From positions 62,001 to 126,000 of the forward strand of contig NZ_FNWO01000011.1 in NCBI RefSeq assembly GCF_900108475.1: a stretch of 64,000 nucleotides of DNA, given 5' to 3'. Made by a program: the position numbers and the translations under genes. The stretch comes from Magnetospirillum fulvum (lineage in GTDB: Bacteria; Pseudomonadota; Alphaproteobacteria; Rhodospirillales; Magnetospirillaceae). Numbering within the stretch: the stretch's first letter is position 1; every line of letters begins with the position of its first letter. This document shows positions 9,877 to 19,054 of this stretch, one piece after another. The notes beneath the pieces were generated by a model. That model saw only the letters and a program-made list of their open reading frames with translations, was not told the origin of the DNA and did not search any database.

Positions 9877-9910
9877 ACTCCCCCGGCAAAGCGCGCTTCG
9901 CCGGGGGAGT
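9877..9910 (-). terminator. dksA terminator hairpin
   Basis: ACTCCCCCGGC (9877-9887) pairs with GCCGGGGGAGT (9900-9910), and the central AAGCG/CGCTT extends the stem. Read on the minus strand it lies 16 bp after the dksA stop and is followed by a short T-run (TTTGCGT). It fits an intrinsic terminator for dksA. Confidence 0.65.
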
Positions 9911-9925
9911 ATCGTTCGCAAAACC

Positions 9926-10342
9926 CTATTCGTCGCGGTGGGTGCGTTCCTGGCGCTCGTGGCGTTCCTGCGCCTCGATCGACAGCGTCGCGATCGGACG
10001 GGCTTCCAGGCGGCGGATGCTGATCGGCTCTCCGGTATCCTCGCAATAGCCGTAAGAGCCGTCCTCGACCCGCTGAAGGGCGGCGTCGATCTTGGCAATC
10101 AGCTTGCGCTCGCGGTCGCGCGTCCGCAGTTCCAAGGCGCGGTCGGTTTCGGCCGAAGCGCGATCGGCGATATCCGGCTCCTGCAATCCCCCTTCCTGGA
10201 GGTGTTGCAATGTTTCGTCCGATTCGCGCAACAGCTCGGAGCGCCACCGCAAAAGTTTCAGGCGGAAGTACTCCTTCATGATGTCGCTCATGAAGTGCTC
10301 ATCCTCGGACGGACGATAATCCGGCGGCAGCGTGACGGTCAT
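9926..10342 (-). CDS. dksA: RNA polymerase-binding transcription factor DksA (cysteine-poor zinc-finger type)
   Basis: Binds the RNA polymerase secondary channel and, with ppGpp, adjusts rRNA and amino-acid promoters. The 138-residue protein has the long coiled coil (about residues 20-90), with its tip near DIADRASAETD, and a C-terminal globular part with GSYGYCEDTGEPISIRRLEARP. The classical four zinc-finger cysteines are reduced to one: the first pair is CEDT and the second pair is replaced in ATLSIEAQ. One-cysteine DksA proteins are known in alphaproteobacteria (for example Rhodobacter). A hairpin terminator follows the stop. Confidence 0.93.
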   Translation of the reverse strand: MTVTLPPDYRPSEDEHFMSDIMKEYFRLKLLRWRSELLRESDETLQHLQEGGLQEPDIADRASAETDRALELRTRDRERKLIAKIDAALQRVEDGSYGYCEDTGEPISIRRLEARPIATLSIEAQERHERQERTHRDE

Positions 10343-10496
10343 TCAAACCCTCGAAGTCGCGGGCGGTCCCAAATCGATGCGCAATATATGGTCCGAAGCC
10401 CACCCTCGCAAGCACCGTCTTTCATCCAAGAAGTTTGAAGCAAGCGAACCCCGCGCCGAAGCAGTAGCGGCGAAGGCGAGAAAACAGCCAAGATCA

Positions 10497-10928
10497 TCAC
10501 CCCCGCCGTGAAAGCTTGGCCAATTCCACCTCGACTCTCAGTTCGATCTCGTCAAGCAACGCCGCCAGACGAGGGTCGGGCGAGGATTCACGGCGGACCC
10601 GGATCGTCTGGGCCAGGGCGGCCATCTTCTCGACCGGGATTTCCCCCATCAACAGGCCGTGGCGCAGCGCCTCGAGCCCGTCGAGCAGGTCTTCGCCGCG
10701 CCGCAGCAGACGGCGGCGGGCCTCGCGCTCCAGCGTGTCGTCGGACTGCTGAACCATCAGCAGGGCATCGACACCGCCAATTCCGACCGGCGCCTCGACG
10801 GCGTGGGCTTCCTCTGCCTGATCCATGGAATCGACCAGCGCCCGGCGAAACTCGCCGGTCTTGCTGTTCTTATCGGTCCGACGGGGGCCGCTGGCGGCAC
10901 CTTTGGACCCTACTCCGGAAATCTTCAT
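10497..10928 (-). CDS. fliX: Flagellar assembly regulator FliX
   Basis: In Caulobacter, FliX links completion of early flagellar structures to activity of the sigma54 activator FlbD. The 143-residue product has the family layout: a disordered N-terminus beginning MKISGVGS, a middle block GIGGVDALLMVQQ, and a C-terminal helical block RGEDLLDGLEALRHGLLMGEIP followed by a conserved tail (about residues 75-140). It is transcribed divergently from flgI, as in other alphaproteobacteria, with about 260 bp of shared upstream DNA. Confidence 0.87.
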   Translation of the reverse strand: MKISGVGSKGAASGPRRTDKNSKTGEFRRALVDSMDQAEEAHAVEAPVGIGGVDALLMVQQSDDTLEREARRRLLRRGEDLLDGLEALRHGLLMGEIPVEKMAALAQTIRVRRESSPDPRLAALLDEIELRVEVELAKLSRRG

Positions 10929-11125
10929 GTCTCCCCGGTGCGGCTACGAAGGGTGAGGCCCGGCAGTGGGCCGACAACGATCCTACCACACTTCGACCCC
11001 GTGACTATTTCGCCTGACTCGCCTCATCGGGTCAACCGGGCAGGAATTGCCGGGCGAAAGGGACGGAACTGCCGGTCGCCCCCGGTTCCGGCCCCGCCGA
11101 ATGGGGCGGCTGCGCGCCCCGGCGG

Positions 11126-11142
11126 TTGGCATGGCTTTCGCA
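11126..11142 (+). promoter_or_regulatory. Candidate sigma54 promoter for flgI operon
   Basis: TTGGCATGGCTTTCGCA matches the -24/-12 layout (TGGCAC-N5-TTGCA), with GG and GC ten bases apart. It lies about 50 bp before the flgI ATG, in the fliX-flgI gap. Sigma54 dependence fits a FliX-linked class II flagellar operon. The rest of the gap (10929-11125) shows nothing I can name. Confidence 0.5.
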
Positions 11143-11191
11143 TGTGACTGAGCGAGAGACTTTAAGCACCGCCTGTCGGGGACGAAACGCC

Positions 11192-12367
11192 ATGACCCGC
11201 ACCCTTGCCGCCCAAGCCCTGTCCGCCCCGCCGTTGCGCGCCCTGCTGCTGGCCGCGCTGTTACTGGGGGCGACGCTGGGGCTGGCACCGACCAATGCCT
11301 TCGGGGCCTCGCGCATCAAGGACATCGCCGATTTCGAAGGCGTGCGCGACAACATGCTGATCGGCTATGGCCTGGTGGTCGGGCTGAACGGCACCGGCGA
11401 CAAGCTGACCAACGCCCCCTTCACCAAGGAAAGTCTGGCCGGCATGCTGGAACGCCTTGGGGTCAACATCCGCGACAAGACCGGCGCGATCACCTCGCTT
11501 GACCCCAAGAACGTCGCCGCGGTGATGGTCACCGCCGTCCTGCCGCCGTTTTCCCGCCAGGGCACCCATATCGACGCTTCGATCTCGGCGATGGGCGATG
11601 CCAAGGATCTGCGCGGCGGCACCTTGCTGGTCACCCCGCTGATCGGCGCCGACGGCGAAGTCTATGCCGTCGGCCAGGGTCAGGTCGCCACCGGCGGCTT
11701 CTCTGCCTCGGGCTCGTCGGGCAGTTCGGTGACCAAGGGTGTTCCCACCGCTGGCCGCATCGCCAATGGCGCGATCGTCGAACGCGAATTGCCGTTCGAG
11801 ATGGCCCATATGGAAGCGGTCAAGGTGTCGCTGCGCAACCCCGATTTCACCACCTCGCGCCGGATCGCCCAGGCGGTCAATTCCTATCTCGGCGGCGACA
11901 TGGCCCGCCCGATCGACCCCGGTACGGTCCAGATCATGGTTCCGCCCGGCTATCGCGGCAATGTCGTCGGCCTGCTGACCGATATCGAGCAATTGCGGGT
12001 CGAGCCCGACCAGATGGCCCGCGTCGTCATCGACGAGACCTCGGGCACGATCGTGATGGGCGAGAACGTCCGGATCAGCACCGTGGCGATTGCCCAGGGC
12101 CAGTTGACGATCCGCATCACCGAGACGCCGCAGGTGTCGCAGCCCTCGCCCTTCTCCGAAGGCGGCACCACCACCACGGTTCCCCGCACCGATATCGAAG
12201 TCGATGAAGGCGGCGGCAATAAGCTGGCGGTCGTCCCCCACAAGGTCACCCTCCAGGAACTGGTCGAGGGGCTGAACAGCCTGGGCATCGGCCCGCGCGA
12301 CCTGATCTCGATCCTCCAGGCGATCAAGGCCGCCGGAGCCCTCCAAGCCGATCTCGAGGTGCTGTGA
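11192..12367 (+). CDS. flgI: Flagellar P-ring protein FlgI
   Basis: Forms the periplasmic P ring around the flagellar rod in the peptidoglycan layer. The 391-residue precursor starts with a signal peptide (hydrophobic core about 17-35, ending NAFGA). The mature protein begins SRIKDIADFEGVRDNMLIGYG, the hallmark N-terminus of the family, and continues through VGLNGTGDK to the C-terminal EGLNSLGIGPRDLI. I use ATG 11192 because the signal peptide starts directly there; an earlier in-frame codon (11126) lies within the putative promoter. The stop overlaps the next gene. Confidence 0.95.
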   Translation: MTRTLAAQALSAPPLRALLLAALLLGATLGLAPTNAFGASRIKDIADFEGVRDNMLIGYGLVVGLNGTGDKLTNAPFTKESLAGMLERLGVNIRDKTGAITSLDPKNVAAVMVTAVLPPFSRQGTHIDASISAMGDAKDLRGGTLLVTPLIGADGEVYAVGQGQVATGGFSASGSSGSSVTKGVPTAGRIANGAIVERELPFEMAHMEAVKVSLRNPDFTTSRRIAQAVNSYLGGDMARPIDPGTVQIMVPPGYRGNVVGLLTDIEQLRVEPDQMARVVIDETSGTIVMGENVRISTVAIAQGQLTIRITETPQVSQPSPFSEGGTTTTVPRTDIEVDEGGGNKLAVVPHKVTLQELVEGLNSLGIGPRDLISILQAIKAAGALQADLEVL

Positions 12368-12687
12368 TGAGCGCGCTGGCCACCACCCCCTCCTACGACC
12401 CGTCCCTGGCTGCCCCGCGCGCGCCGACGATGATCGCGACAACCCGCGAGAAGGCGGCCAAGACCGCCAAGGCGTTCGAGACCCAGTTCGTCTCGCAGAT
12501 GTACCAGCACATGTTCGACGGCATCGAGACCGATGGATTGTTCGGCGGCGGCACCGGCGAGAAAATGTTCCGCTCCGTGCTGATCGACGAATACGCCAAA
12601 ATGACCACCAGCCGCCCCGGTGGGAGCGGCTTCGGCATCGCGCCCGAGATCGAAAAGATGCTGCTGAAGCATCAGGAGGTTCAGTGA
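12367..12687 (+). CDS. flgJ: Rod-binding protein (FlgJ N-terminal domain type, CheL-like)
   Basis: A 106-residue protein consisting only of the rod-binding domain found at the N-terminus of enterobacterial FlgJ. It includes AKAFETQFVSQMYQHMFDG and the acidic-aromatic segment after it (FGGGTGEKMFRSVLIDEYA). It lacks the C-terminal glucosaminidase domain, as is usual in alphaproteobacteria, where a separate lytic enzyme serves. Role: assists rod assembly in the periplasm. The ATG overlaps the flgI stop by one base, and flgN follows directly. Confidence 0.85.
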   Translation: MSALATTPSYDPSLAAPRAPTMIATTREKAAKTAKAFETQFVSQMYQHMFDGIETDGLFGGGTGEKMFRSVLIDEYAKMTTSRPGGSGFGIAPEIEKMLLKHQEVQ

Positions 12688-12688
12688 C

Positions 12689-13183
12689 ATGACCCACGCC
12701 CTCGCCGAAGACGACTTCGCCCTGGACGACGTCAGCGAAGACATGTCCGACGATATCGCGATCCCGGCCTATGACGACCTGATGTTCGCCTGCACCAATC
12801 TGTGCGAGTTGCTCGACGTCGAAAACGACGCCTTGATGAACCACGATGCCGAGACGATCGCCGCGCTGGGCGACCGCAAGGTGGCGCTGACCCGCCTCTA
12901 TGCCTCCTACACACGGGGACTGGCCGACCGGCCCGAAGTGACCCGCGCCTTCAATCCCGAGCAGAAAGAGGAATTGCTGACGATCGGGCGGCAGTTGGAG
13001 GAATTGGTCGAGCGCAACGCGATGCTGCTACGCGCCGCGATCGACGCCTCCAGGACGGTGGTCGATATCATCGCCCAGTCGGTACGGTCGAGCCAGGAGC
13101 CCGGCATCGTCTATGGTCGCACCGGAACCCTGCGCGGGGGTGACGACAAGTCGACCAGCTACAGCCTCAACAATATCCTCTGA
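12689..13183 (+). CDS. flgN: FlgN-like flagellar export chaperone
   Basis: A 164-residue, acidic, largely helical cytoplasmic protein immediately before flgK and flgL, whose products FlgN chaperones escort to the flagellar export gate. Long heptad-like helices are visible at about 30-70 and 85-130 (DRKVALTRLYASY; IGRQLEELVERNAMLL). The C-terminal tail is short and polar. Sequence similarity to FlgN is weak, as is normal for the family, so the call leans on length, helix pattern and position. Confidence 0.72.
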   Translation: MTHALAEDDFALDDVSEDMSDDIAIPAYDDLMFACTNLCELLDVENDALMNHDAETIAALGDRKVALTRLYASYTRGLADRPEVTRAFNPEQKEELLTIGRQLEELVERNAMLLRAAIDASRTVVDIIAQSVRSSQEPGIVYGRTGTLRGGDDKSTSYSLNNIL

Positions 13184-13195
13184 AGGGACCGGGCC

Positions 13196-16084
13196 ATGGC
13201 CATCACCCTCGGACTGGACACCGCGCTGTCGGGTCTGCTGACCAACCAGCAGGCGCTCAACACGATTTCCCAGAACATCGTCAACGTCAACACCCCGGGC
13301 TATACCCGCAAGGTGCTGATGCCGGAATCCCGCACCGTCGGCGGCCTCGGCGCCGGAGTGCAGGTCACCGCGCTCCAGCGCAACGTCGATGAGGGATTGC
13401 TGGCCTATGTCCGCGCCGACAACGCGACGCTGAGCAACCTCCAGGCATTATCCGGCACCTATCAGCAGGTCCAGAACCTGTTCGGCAAGGTCGGCGACCA
13501 AAGCTCGATCAGCCACAATGTCCAGACCGTCCTCAACAATCTGGTCACCCTGGCCGCGACCCCGGACAAGTCCGACGTCCAGTCCTCGACGGTCCAGGCC
13601 GCCAAGACGATGACCGACCAGATGGCGATGATCACCGAGCAGCTTCAGTCGCTGCGGGCGACCGCCGACCAGAAGCTGGCCACCGATTGCGAGCAGATCA
13701 ATTCGCTGCTGAACAACGTCCACGACCTCAATATCAAGATCACCCGCTCGCTGGCGCTCCAGATCGACGCCACCGACCTGCAAGATCAGCGCGACCAGTC
13801 GCTGACCAACCTGTCGAAGCTGATCGACATCAAGTACTACAACCTTCAGGACGGGTCGGTCACCGTCGGCACCGGCAACGGCGACGTGCTGGTCAACAGC
13901 AGCCAGGCGTTTTCCCTGTCCCACACCGGGACATCGACCTCGGCGGCCTGGATGACCCGCTCGGGCGGGCAGTTCGGGGCCATCACGCTCAACAACGGCA
14001 TCATTCCGGCCAAGGATCTGACCAGTCAGATCACCGATGGCGACATGAAGGCCAATATCGACCTGCGCGACACCATCCTGCCCAACCTGCAAAGCCAGCT
14101 CGACCAGTTGGCGACCGAGGTGAAGGACACGCTCAATCTGGTCAATAATCGCGGAGCCCAATTGCCGGTTCCGGCCAGCACGATCACCGGCACCCGCACC
14201 TTCACCGATCAGACCAACCTTAACCAGTCGATCAGCCTGTCCGGCACCGAGGATACCGCCCTGGTGCTGTACGACACTTCGGGCAACCAGAAGGCCACCA
14301 CCACCCTGCGCGGGCTGATGGACGGCTCGGCCTTCTCTCCGGCCAAGGAACTGGTCAACCAGCCGTGGACGATCTCGTCGATCGCCGACCGGATGCAGAC
14401 CTGGATGCGGGCCCAGACCACCTACGCCAATGCCTCGACCGCCAAGGTCGGGCTTGATGCCAACGGCCATTTCGCGATCTCGACCGGCAACAGCGACATC
14501 GGTCTGGCCTTCCGCGATCAGGTCGACAGCAGTGCCGGGGCCAAGGCCACCGATATCAGCGTCACCTTCCACGCCAGCACCCCGCCCGGCATCAGCACCA
14601 ACAGCGTGTCGATCCCCAAGGCGACCACCCTGGTCGGCACCAGCCTGACCGGAGCCTCGCCGGCCGTCGCCAATGGCGATCAATTCATCCTGACGAGGGG
14701 CGGCACCACCTACACCTATACGGTCGGCGCCGCCGCCTCGCCGCCGCAAAGCGCCCCGGCCGCCAGTATTACCGGCAACGACCTGTTGAACTGGGTCCGG
14801 TCGATCCCCGGCCTGGAAGGGTCGGAATTCGCCCTGAGTGGCGGCGTCAACAAGCTTCAGATCGCCAACACCACCGGCCTCTCGATCACCACCACCGGCA
14901 GCAGCGCCTCGCTGGCCGCGCTGACCTCCGCCCCCGCCGCCGCCGCGACCCCGGATCAGGTGGCCCAGGGCTTCTCGAACTTCCTTGGCCTCAACGACCT
15001 GTTCGTCAGCACCCAGCCCCGCGCCCTGCTGGACTCGCAAATCCTGCCGCCCTACACCACGTTGGGAACGACGCGCGACCTGACCTTGTACGACAAGCTG
15101 GGCGCGGCCGGTCCAACGATGATCTTCAGTCCCGGCACCTCGCTCCAGGACATCGCCGCCAAGATCAACACGAACAGCAGCATCGTCCAATCCGGACTGG
15201 TTGCGCAGGATTCGATTACGCTGAACACCGGCAACACCGCGCTTAACATCCTGGACGTCAACGGCATCACCCTGTCTAGCATCACGATTCCGGCCGGCAC
15301 CACCAGCCTGCAAAAGATCGCCGACACGCTGACCGCCTCAAGCCCGTCGCTGACCGTCCAGGTCGAAAAGGACACTGGCGGCTATCGGCTGCGGATCTGG
15401 GACAATAACGGCAGCCCGCTGACGGTCGCCTATGACGGCCCCGACAGCACCGACCTGCGCAACAAGCTCAGCCTGTCGAAGAGCCAGATCTTCGTCGCCA
15501 GCGTCGTCGATGAAGGGTCGGGCCAGCGCCTGCGGATCCGCCAGAGCGACAATCTTGACGCCTATGCCCAATCGAGCAACGACGCCGCCAATTCCAGCCT
15601 GCTGACCGATCTCGGCCTCGACGGTGCCGCCAGCGGCTCCGCAGCGACGATCGCGGTTCGCAAGGACATCCTGACCGCGCCGTCGAAGATTTCGCGCGCG
15701 GCGACCCAGTGGAACGCCGACACCAAGGTCTATTACATGAGCACCGGCGATGCCAACATCGCCAGCCAGATGGTCGCCGCCTTCAACCAGACCCAGACCA
15801 TCAACGGCGCGGGCAAGGTCGCGACCTCGAAATACTCGCTGACCGATTATGCCACCCAGATCGTGTCGATGACCGCCCAGGACATCAGCAGCGCCAATGC
15901 CGATCTCAGCTACCACACCACCCTGAACCAGAACATCAACACTCAGATTCAGGCCAAAAGCGGCGTCAACCTCGATGAAGAGGTTGCCAACATGATCAAT
16001 TTCCAACAGGCCTATTCCGCCTCGGCCAAGGTGATCAGCACCTTGAAAGATATGCTGGACGTCCTGATGGGAATCATCCGATAG
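13196..16084 (+). CDS. flgK: Flagellar hook-associated protein 1 (oversized)
   Basis: Forms the first junction layer between hook and filament. The conserved N-terminus has the rod/hook motif ALNTISQNIVNVNTPGYTR (about residues 20-40). The C-terminus has NLDEEVANMINFQQAYSASAKVI and a following TLKDMLDVLMGIIR helix. At 962 residues it is far longer than typical FlgK (about 550). The extra mass is in a Ser/Thr/Gly-rich central region (about 320-860) with beta-rich modules such as GDQFILTRGGTTYTYTVG and GTSLQDIAAKI. There is no cysteine in the conserved ends. It sits directly upstream of an equally enlarged flgL. Confidence 0.93.
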   Translation: MAITLGLDTALSGLLTNQQALNTISQNIVNVNTPGYTRKVLMPESRTVGGLGAGVQVTALQRNVDEGLLAYVRADNATLSNLQALSGTYQQVQNLFGKVGDQSSISHNVQTVLNNLVTLAATPDKSDVQSSTVQAAKTMTDQMAMITEQLQSLRATADQKLATDCEQINSLLNNVHDLNIKITRSLALQIDATDLQDQRDQSLTNLSKLIDIKYYNLQDGSVTVGTGNGDVLVNSSQAFSLSHTGTSTSAAWMTRSGGQFGAITLNNGIIPAKDLTSQITDGDMKANIDLRDTILPNLQSQLDQLATEVKDTLNLVNNRGAQLPVPASTITGTRTFTDQTNLNQSISLSGTEDTALVLYDTSGNQKATTTLRGLMDGSAFSPAKELVNQPWTISSIADRMQTWMRAQTTYANASTAKVGLDANGHFAISTGNSDIGLAFRDQVDSSAGAKATDISVTFHASTPPGISTNSVSIPKATTLVGTSLTGASPAVANGDQFILTRGGTTYTYTVGAAASPPQSAPAASITGNDLLNWVRSIPGLEGSEFALSGGVNKLQIANTTGLSITTTGSSASLAALTSAPAAAATPDQVAQGFSNFLGLNDLFVSTQPRALLDSQILPPYTTLGTTRDLTLYDKLGAAGPTMIFSPGTSLQDIAAKINTNSSIVQSGLVAQDSITLNTGNTALNILDVNGITLSSITIPAGTTSLQKIADTLTASSPSLTVQVEKDTGGYRLRIWDNNGSPLTVAYDGPDSTDLRNKLSLSKSQIFVASVVDEGSGQRLRIRQSDNLDAYAQSSNDAANSSLLTDLGLDGAASGSAATIAVRKDILTAPSKISRAATQWNADTKVYYMSTGDANIASQMVAAFNQTQTINGAGKVATSKYSLTDYATQIVSMTAQDISSANADLSYHTTLNQNINTQIQAKSGVNLDEEVANMINFQQAYSASAKVISTLKDMLDVLMGIIR

Positions 16085-16093
16085 GAGCGAACC

Positions 16094-19054
16094 ATGGATC
16101 GTATTTCGACCTACGGGGCCTCCCAGCTCTACATCTCCCGGATCATGCAGACCCAGGTGCGGATGCAGAAGGAGCAACTGCAATCGACCACCGGCTATGT
16201 GACCGAGGATTATTCCGGCATCGCGCTCGACGCCCGCACCGCGATCAACCTGGAAAACTCGACCGCGCTGGCCGATGCCTTCATGGCCGCCAACGCCTCG
16301 GTCCAGGTGCGCCAGAACGCCGCCAATACCGCGCTGACCGCCGCCCAGACCTCGATCAACACCTTGAAAAACCGGCTGATCTCGTTCGCCTCGGGCCAGA
16401 TGAAGGACCAGACCGCGATCCGCGACGTCCAGGATGTCGCGATGCGGACCCTGACCGAGCTGCAATCCTCGCTCAACACCTCGGTTGACGGCGAGTATCT
16501 GTTCGCGGGCGGGCGCAAGGACACGATGCCGGTCAATTTCCCCGTCACCAAGCTGGCCGATTTCCAGAAGATGTTCGACGGCTCGATGACGACCTACCCG
16601 ACCCTGCGTGGGGCCGATCTGCTCGACATCCACCTCACCAACCGCGACACCGGCGCGGTCAGCTTCGATTCCAGCAGCGGCCTGATCATCCCCGCCAATG
16701 CCGGGGCCTACGCCAAGGTGCCGTCCAGTTCCTATGTCCATGTCAGCGGCACCGCCCAGATCGTCGGCGGGGTCACCGTCTCCAACGACGGCGACCTCAC
16801 CATCAAGGGACACGCCCTCAGCAATACCGGCCGCACCCCGCTGGTCGAGACCTCGGACGCCGGATCGGGCACCTTCCTGACCCTCTCGAACGGTAGCGTC
16901 ATCAACACCACCGGAGCCTTGTCCTTCTCCTATGACAAAGACGGCCAGATGGTGGTCAGCCCCGCCACCGGCAATTCGCTGACGACGATGGTGCCCGGCA
17001 CCCGCTTTACCATCAGCGGCTCGGACGCGACGATCGCCACCACCTCGGCCACCGACACCACCAAATTGGTCGGCACCAATTTCTACACCTATAACGGCAA
17101 CGCCACCTCGGCGACCGGCCTGACGATCAGCCGCGGCGACGATCTGGTCCTGGTCAACAACAACAATACCTTGACCTTTACCGCGACCGAGACCTCGACG
17201 ATGGCCGATGTGGTCAATTGGATTAACGCCCAGGTCGATTCGAGCGTTCCCGCCCCCTCGCCCGCGATCGCCAAGGCGATGGTCGATAATCAGGGACGGC
17301 TGACGATCAGCAACCTCAACGGGTCGAGCGGCTCGCCGATCTCCGTCCGGGGCGCGCTGTCCGGCGTGCTCGGCATCGGTGGCACCGTTCCGGTCGGCGC
17401 CGGTGCGGTGGGAAGTGCGGGAACGCCGGTGGTGGGGACGTCGCTGTTGACCGGTGCCGTCGCCCAGACGGCAACCTCACTGGGTACGCCGCCGATCGCG
17501 GTGGGCGACACCCTGACCGTCCAGGTCGGCGCGGCCGCGCCCGCGACCCTGACCGTTACCGCCAATACCACCTTGACCGACATCGCCCGCTTCATCCAGC
17601 TGCAAGACCCCAGCACCCGCAACGCCGACGGCAGCCTCAACACTCTGGGGGCGCAGGTGGGGGTGTCCGGCGGGGCAATGACGGTCACCAACAATAACGG
17701 CAGCGGCAACGGCTATACGTTGGGCGGCAATGTCGCCGCCGCGCTGGGCCTGACCGGAGCGATCGCCGACGGCGCCGCCACGACCGGCTCGGCCCAGCCG
17801 TCCCTCAACGGCAATTACGACGGCTCGTTCATCGTCACCAAATTCGACAACGTCACCGGCAAGATGACGATCGCCAACGACACCACCCCCAGCCAGTCCG
17901 AGACCCTGGACGCCACGGCGGTAACGCTGAAGCGCGACACCGGGGTTGACGGCATCCCCGACACGATCGTTCCGACCGGGCTGACCACCGGCTCGGCAAC
18001 CTTCACCCTGTCGGGCGATACCGTGACGATGACGCTGCCGAGCGGGGGCACCGACCTCTCCACCGTTTACAGCGTCGGCCAGCCGGTCACCATCGGCGGC
18101 ACCGACAACCACAACGGCACCTACGAGGTCAGCGCCGTCACCGCCAACACGATCAGCTACAAGATCAACACCGACATGCTGCGGGTCGGTCCGTTCCTGG
18201 CCCAAAGCGGCCGGACCGACATGAAGATGAGCTTCTCCACCACGGTCAAGCCGCTCGACACCAAGGACACCTCGCCCGACGTGCCCGGCACGATCTCTTC
18301 GGGCGTCGCCACTCTCGACCAGAAAGTGTTCGGCGGGCTGAGCTTCACCTCGGCGGGCAAGATCGTTTCGTCGGTCAAGGATGCGCTGCTCGACAGCAAG
18401 AACATGCCCTATCCGCCGGTCGGCACCCTGATTACGCTGAAAGGCGATTCGGACGTCAATGCCGGGGTCTACGAGGTCACCGCCAACGACGGCACCACCC
18501 TCAACATCCGCTGCAAGACGCTGAAAACCGAAACGGCGATGCCGCAGACGGAAATGACGGCGCAATCCTGGTACAAGGGCGACACCCTGTCGCTCAACAC
18601 CAGCATCAACCAGACCACCACGATCGAAACCTCGCTGACGGCTTCGGATTCGGCGTTCGAGAAGGTGATCCGCGCCTGCGGCATCATCGCCCAGGGGGCC
18701 TATGGCACCGCGGGCGGGCTCGACCAGCATCCCGAGCGGGTCGAGCAGGCGATCGCCCTGTTGAAAGACGCGCTGTCGCATTCCTCGACCACCCCGATGC
18801 CGTTCGGCAAGGAAGAGGCCAGCGACCTCGACGGTCTGCAAAAGAAGGTCGGGCTCAACCTCTCGGCAATTCAGAACAGCAACACGGCGCTCACCCAGAT
18901 GAAGTCATTCTTCGTCAACCGGGTCTCGGATATCGAGCAGATCAGCTCGACCGAAGCCATCACCGCGTTGCTGGCCGACAGCCAGGCCCTTCAGACCTCG
19001 TATCAGGCCCTGGCCAAGATGCAGCAGATGTCGCTGATCAATTTCCTGAAGTAG
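16094..19054 (+). CDS. flgL: Flagellar hook-associated protein 3 / flagellin-like (oversized)
   Basis: Second junction protein, linking FlgK to flagellin. The N-terminal flagellin-type helices (about residues 1-150, including NAANTALTAAQTSINTLKNRL) and C-terminal helices (about 890-986, ending SYQALAKMQQMSLINFLK) are recognisable. At 986 residues it is roughly three times the E. coli length (317). The central region holds several related beta modules: about residue 572 (GNYDGSFIVTKFD), 660 (VGQPVTIGGTDNHNGTYEV) and 776 (GTLITLKGDSDVNAGVYEV). Two cysteines (RCK, RACG) are unusual for an axial protein. The last bases overlap the stop region of the convergent mlaC-like gene. Confidence 0.9.
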   Translation: MDRISTYGASQLYISRIMQTQVRMQKEQLQSTTGYVTEDYSGIALDARTAINLENSTALADAFMAANASVQVRQNAANTALTAAQTSINTLKNRLISFASGQMKDQTAIRDVQDVAMRTLTELQSSLNTSVDGEYLFAGGRKDTMPVNFPVTKLADFQKMFDGSMTTYPTLRGADLLDIHLTNRDTGAVSFDSSSGLIIPANAGAYAKVPSSSYVHVSGTAQIVGGVTVSNDGDLTIKGHALSNTGRTPLVETSDAGSGTFLTLSNGSVINTTGALSFSYDKDGQMVVSPATGNSLTTMVPGTRFTISGSDATIATTSATDTTKLVGTNFYTYNGNATSATGLTISRGDDLVLVNNNNTLTFTATETSTMADVVNWINAQVDSSVPAPSPAIAKAMVDNQGRLTISNLNGSSGSPISVRGALSGVLGIGGTVPVGAGAVGSAGTPVVGTSLLTGAVAQTATSLGTPPIAVGDTLTVQVGAAAPATLTVTANTTLTDIARFIQLQDPSTRNADGSLNTLGAQVGVSGGAMTVTNNNGSGNGYTLGGNVAAALGLTGAIADGAATTGSAQPSLNGNYDGSFIVTKFDNVTGKMTIANDTTPSQSETLDATAVTLKRDTGVDGIPDTIVPTGLTTGSATFTLSGDTVTMTLPSGGTDLSTVYSVGQPVTIGGTDNHNGTYEVSAVTANTISYKINTDMLRVGPFLAQSGRTDMKMSFSTTVKPLDTKDTSPDVPGTISSGVATLDQKVFGGLSFTSAGKIVSSVKDALLDSKNMPYPPVGTLITLKGDSDVNAGVYEVTANDGTTLNIRCKTLKTETAMPQTEMTAQSWYKGDTLSLNTSINQTTTIETSLTASDSAFEKVIRACGIIAQGAYGTAGGLDQHPERVEQAIALLKDALSHSSTTPMPFGKEEASDLDGLQKKVGLNLSAIQNSNTALTQMKSFFVNRVSDIEQISSTEAITALLADSQALQTSYQALAKMQQMSLINFLK

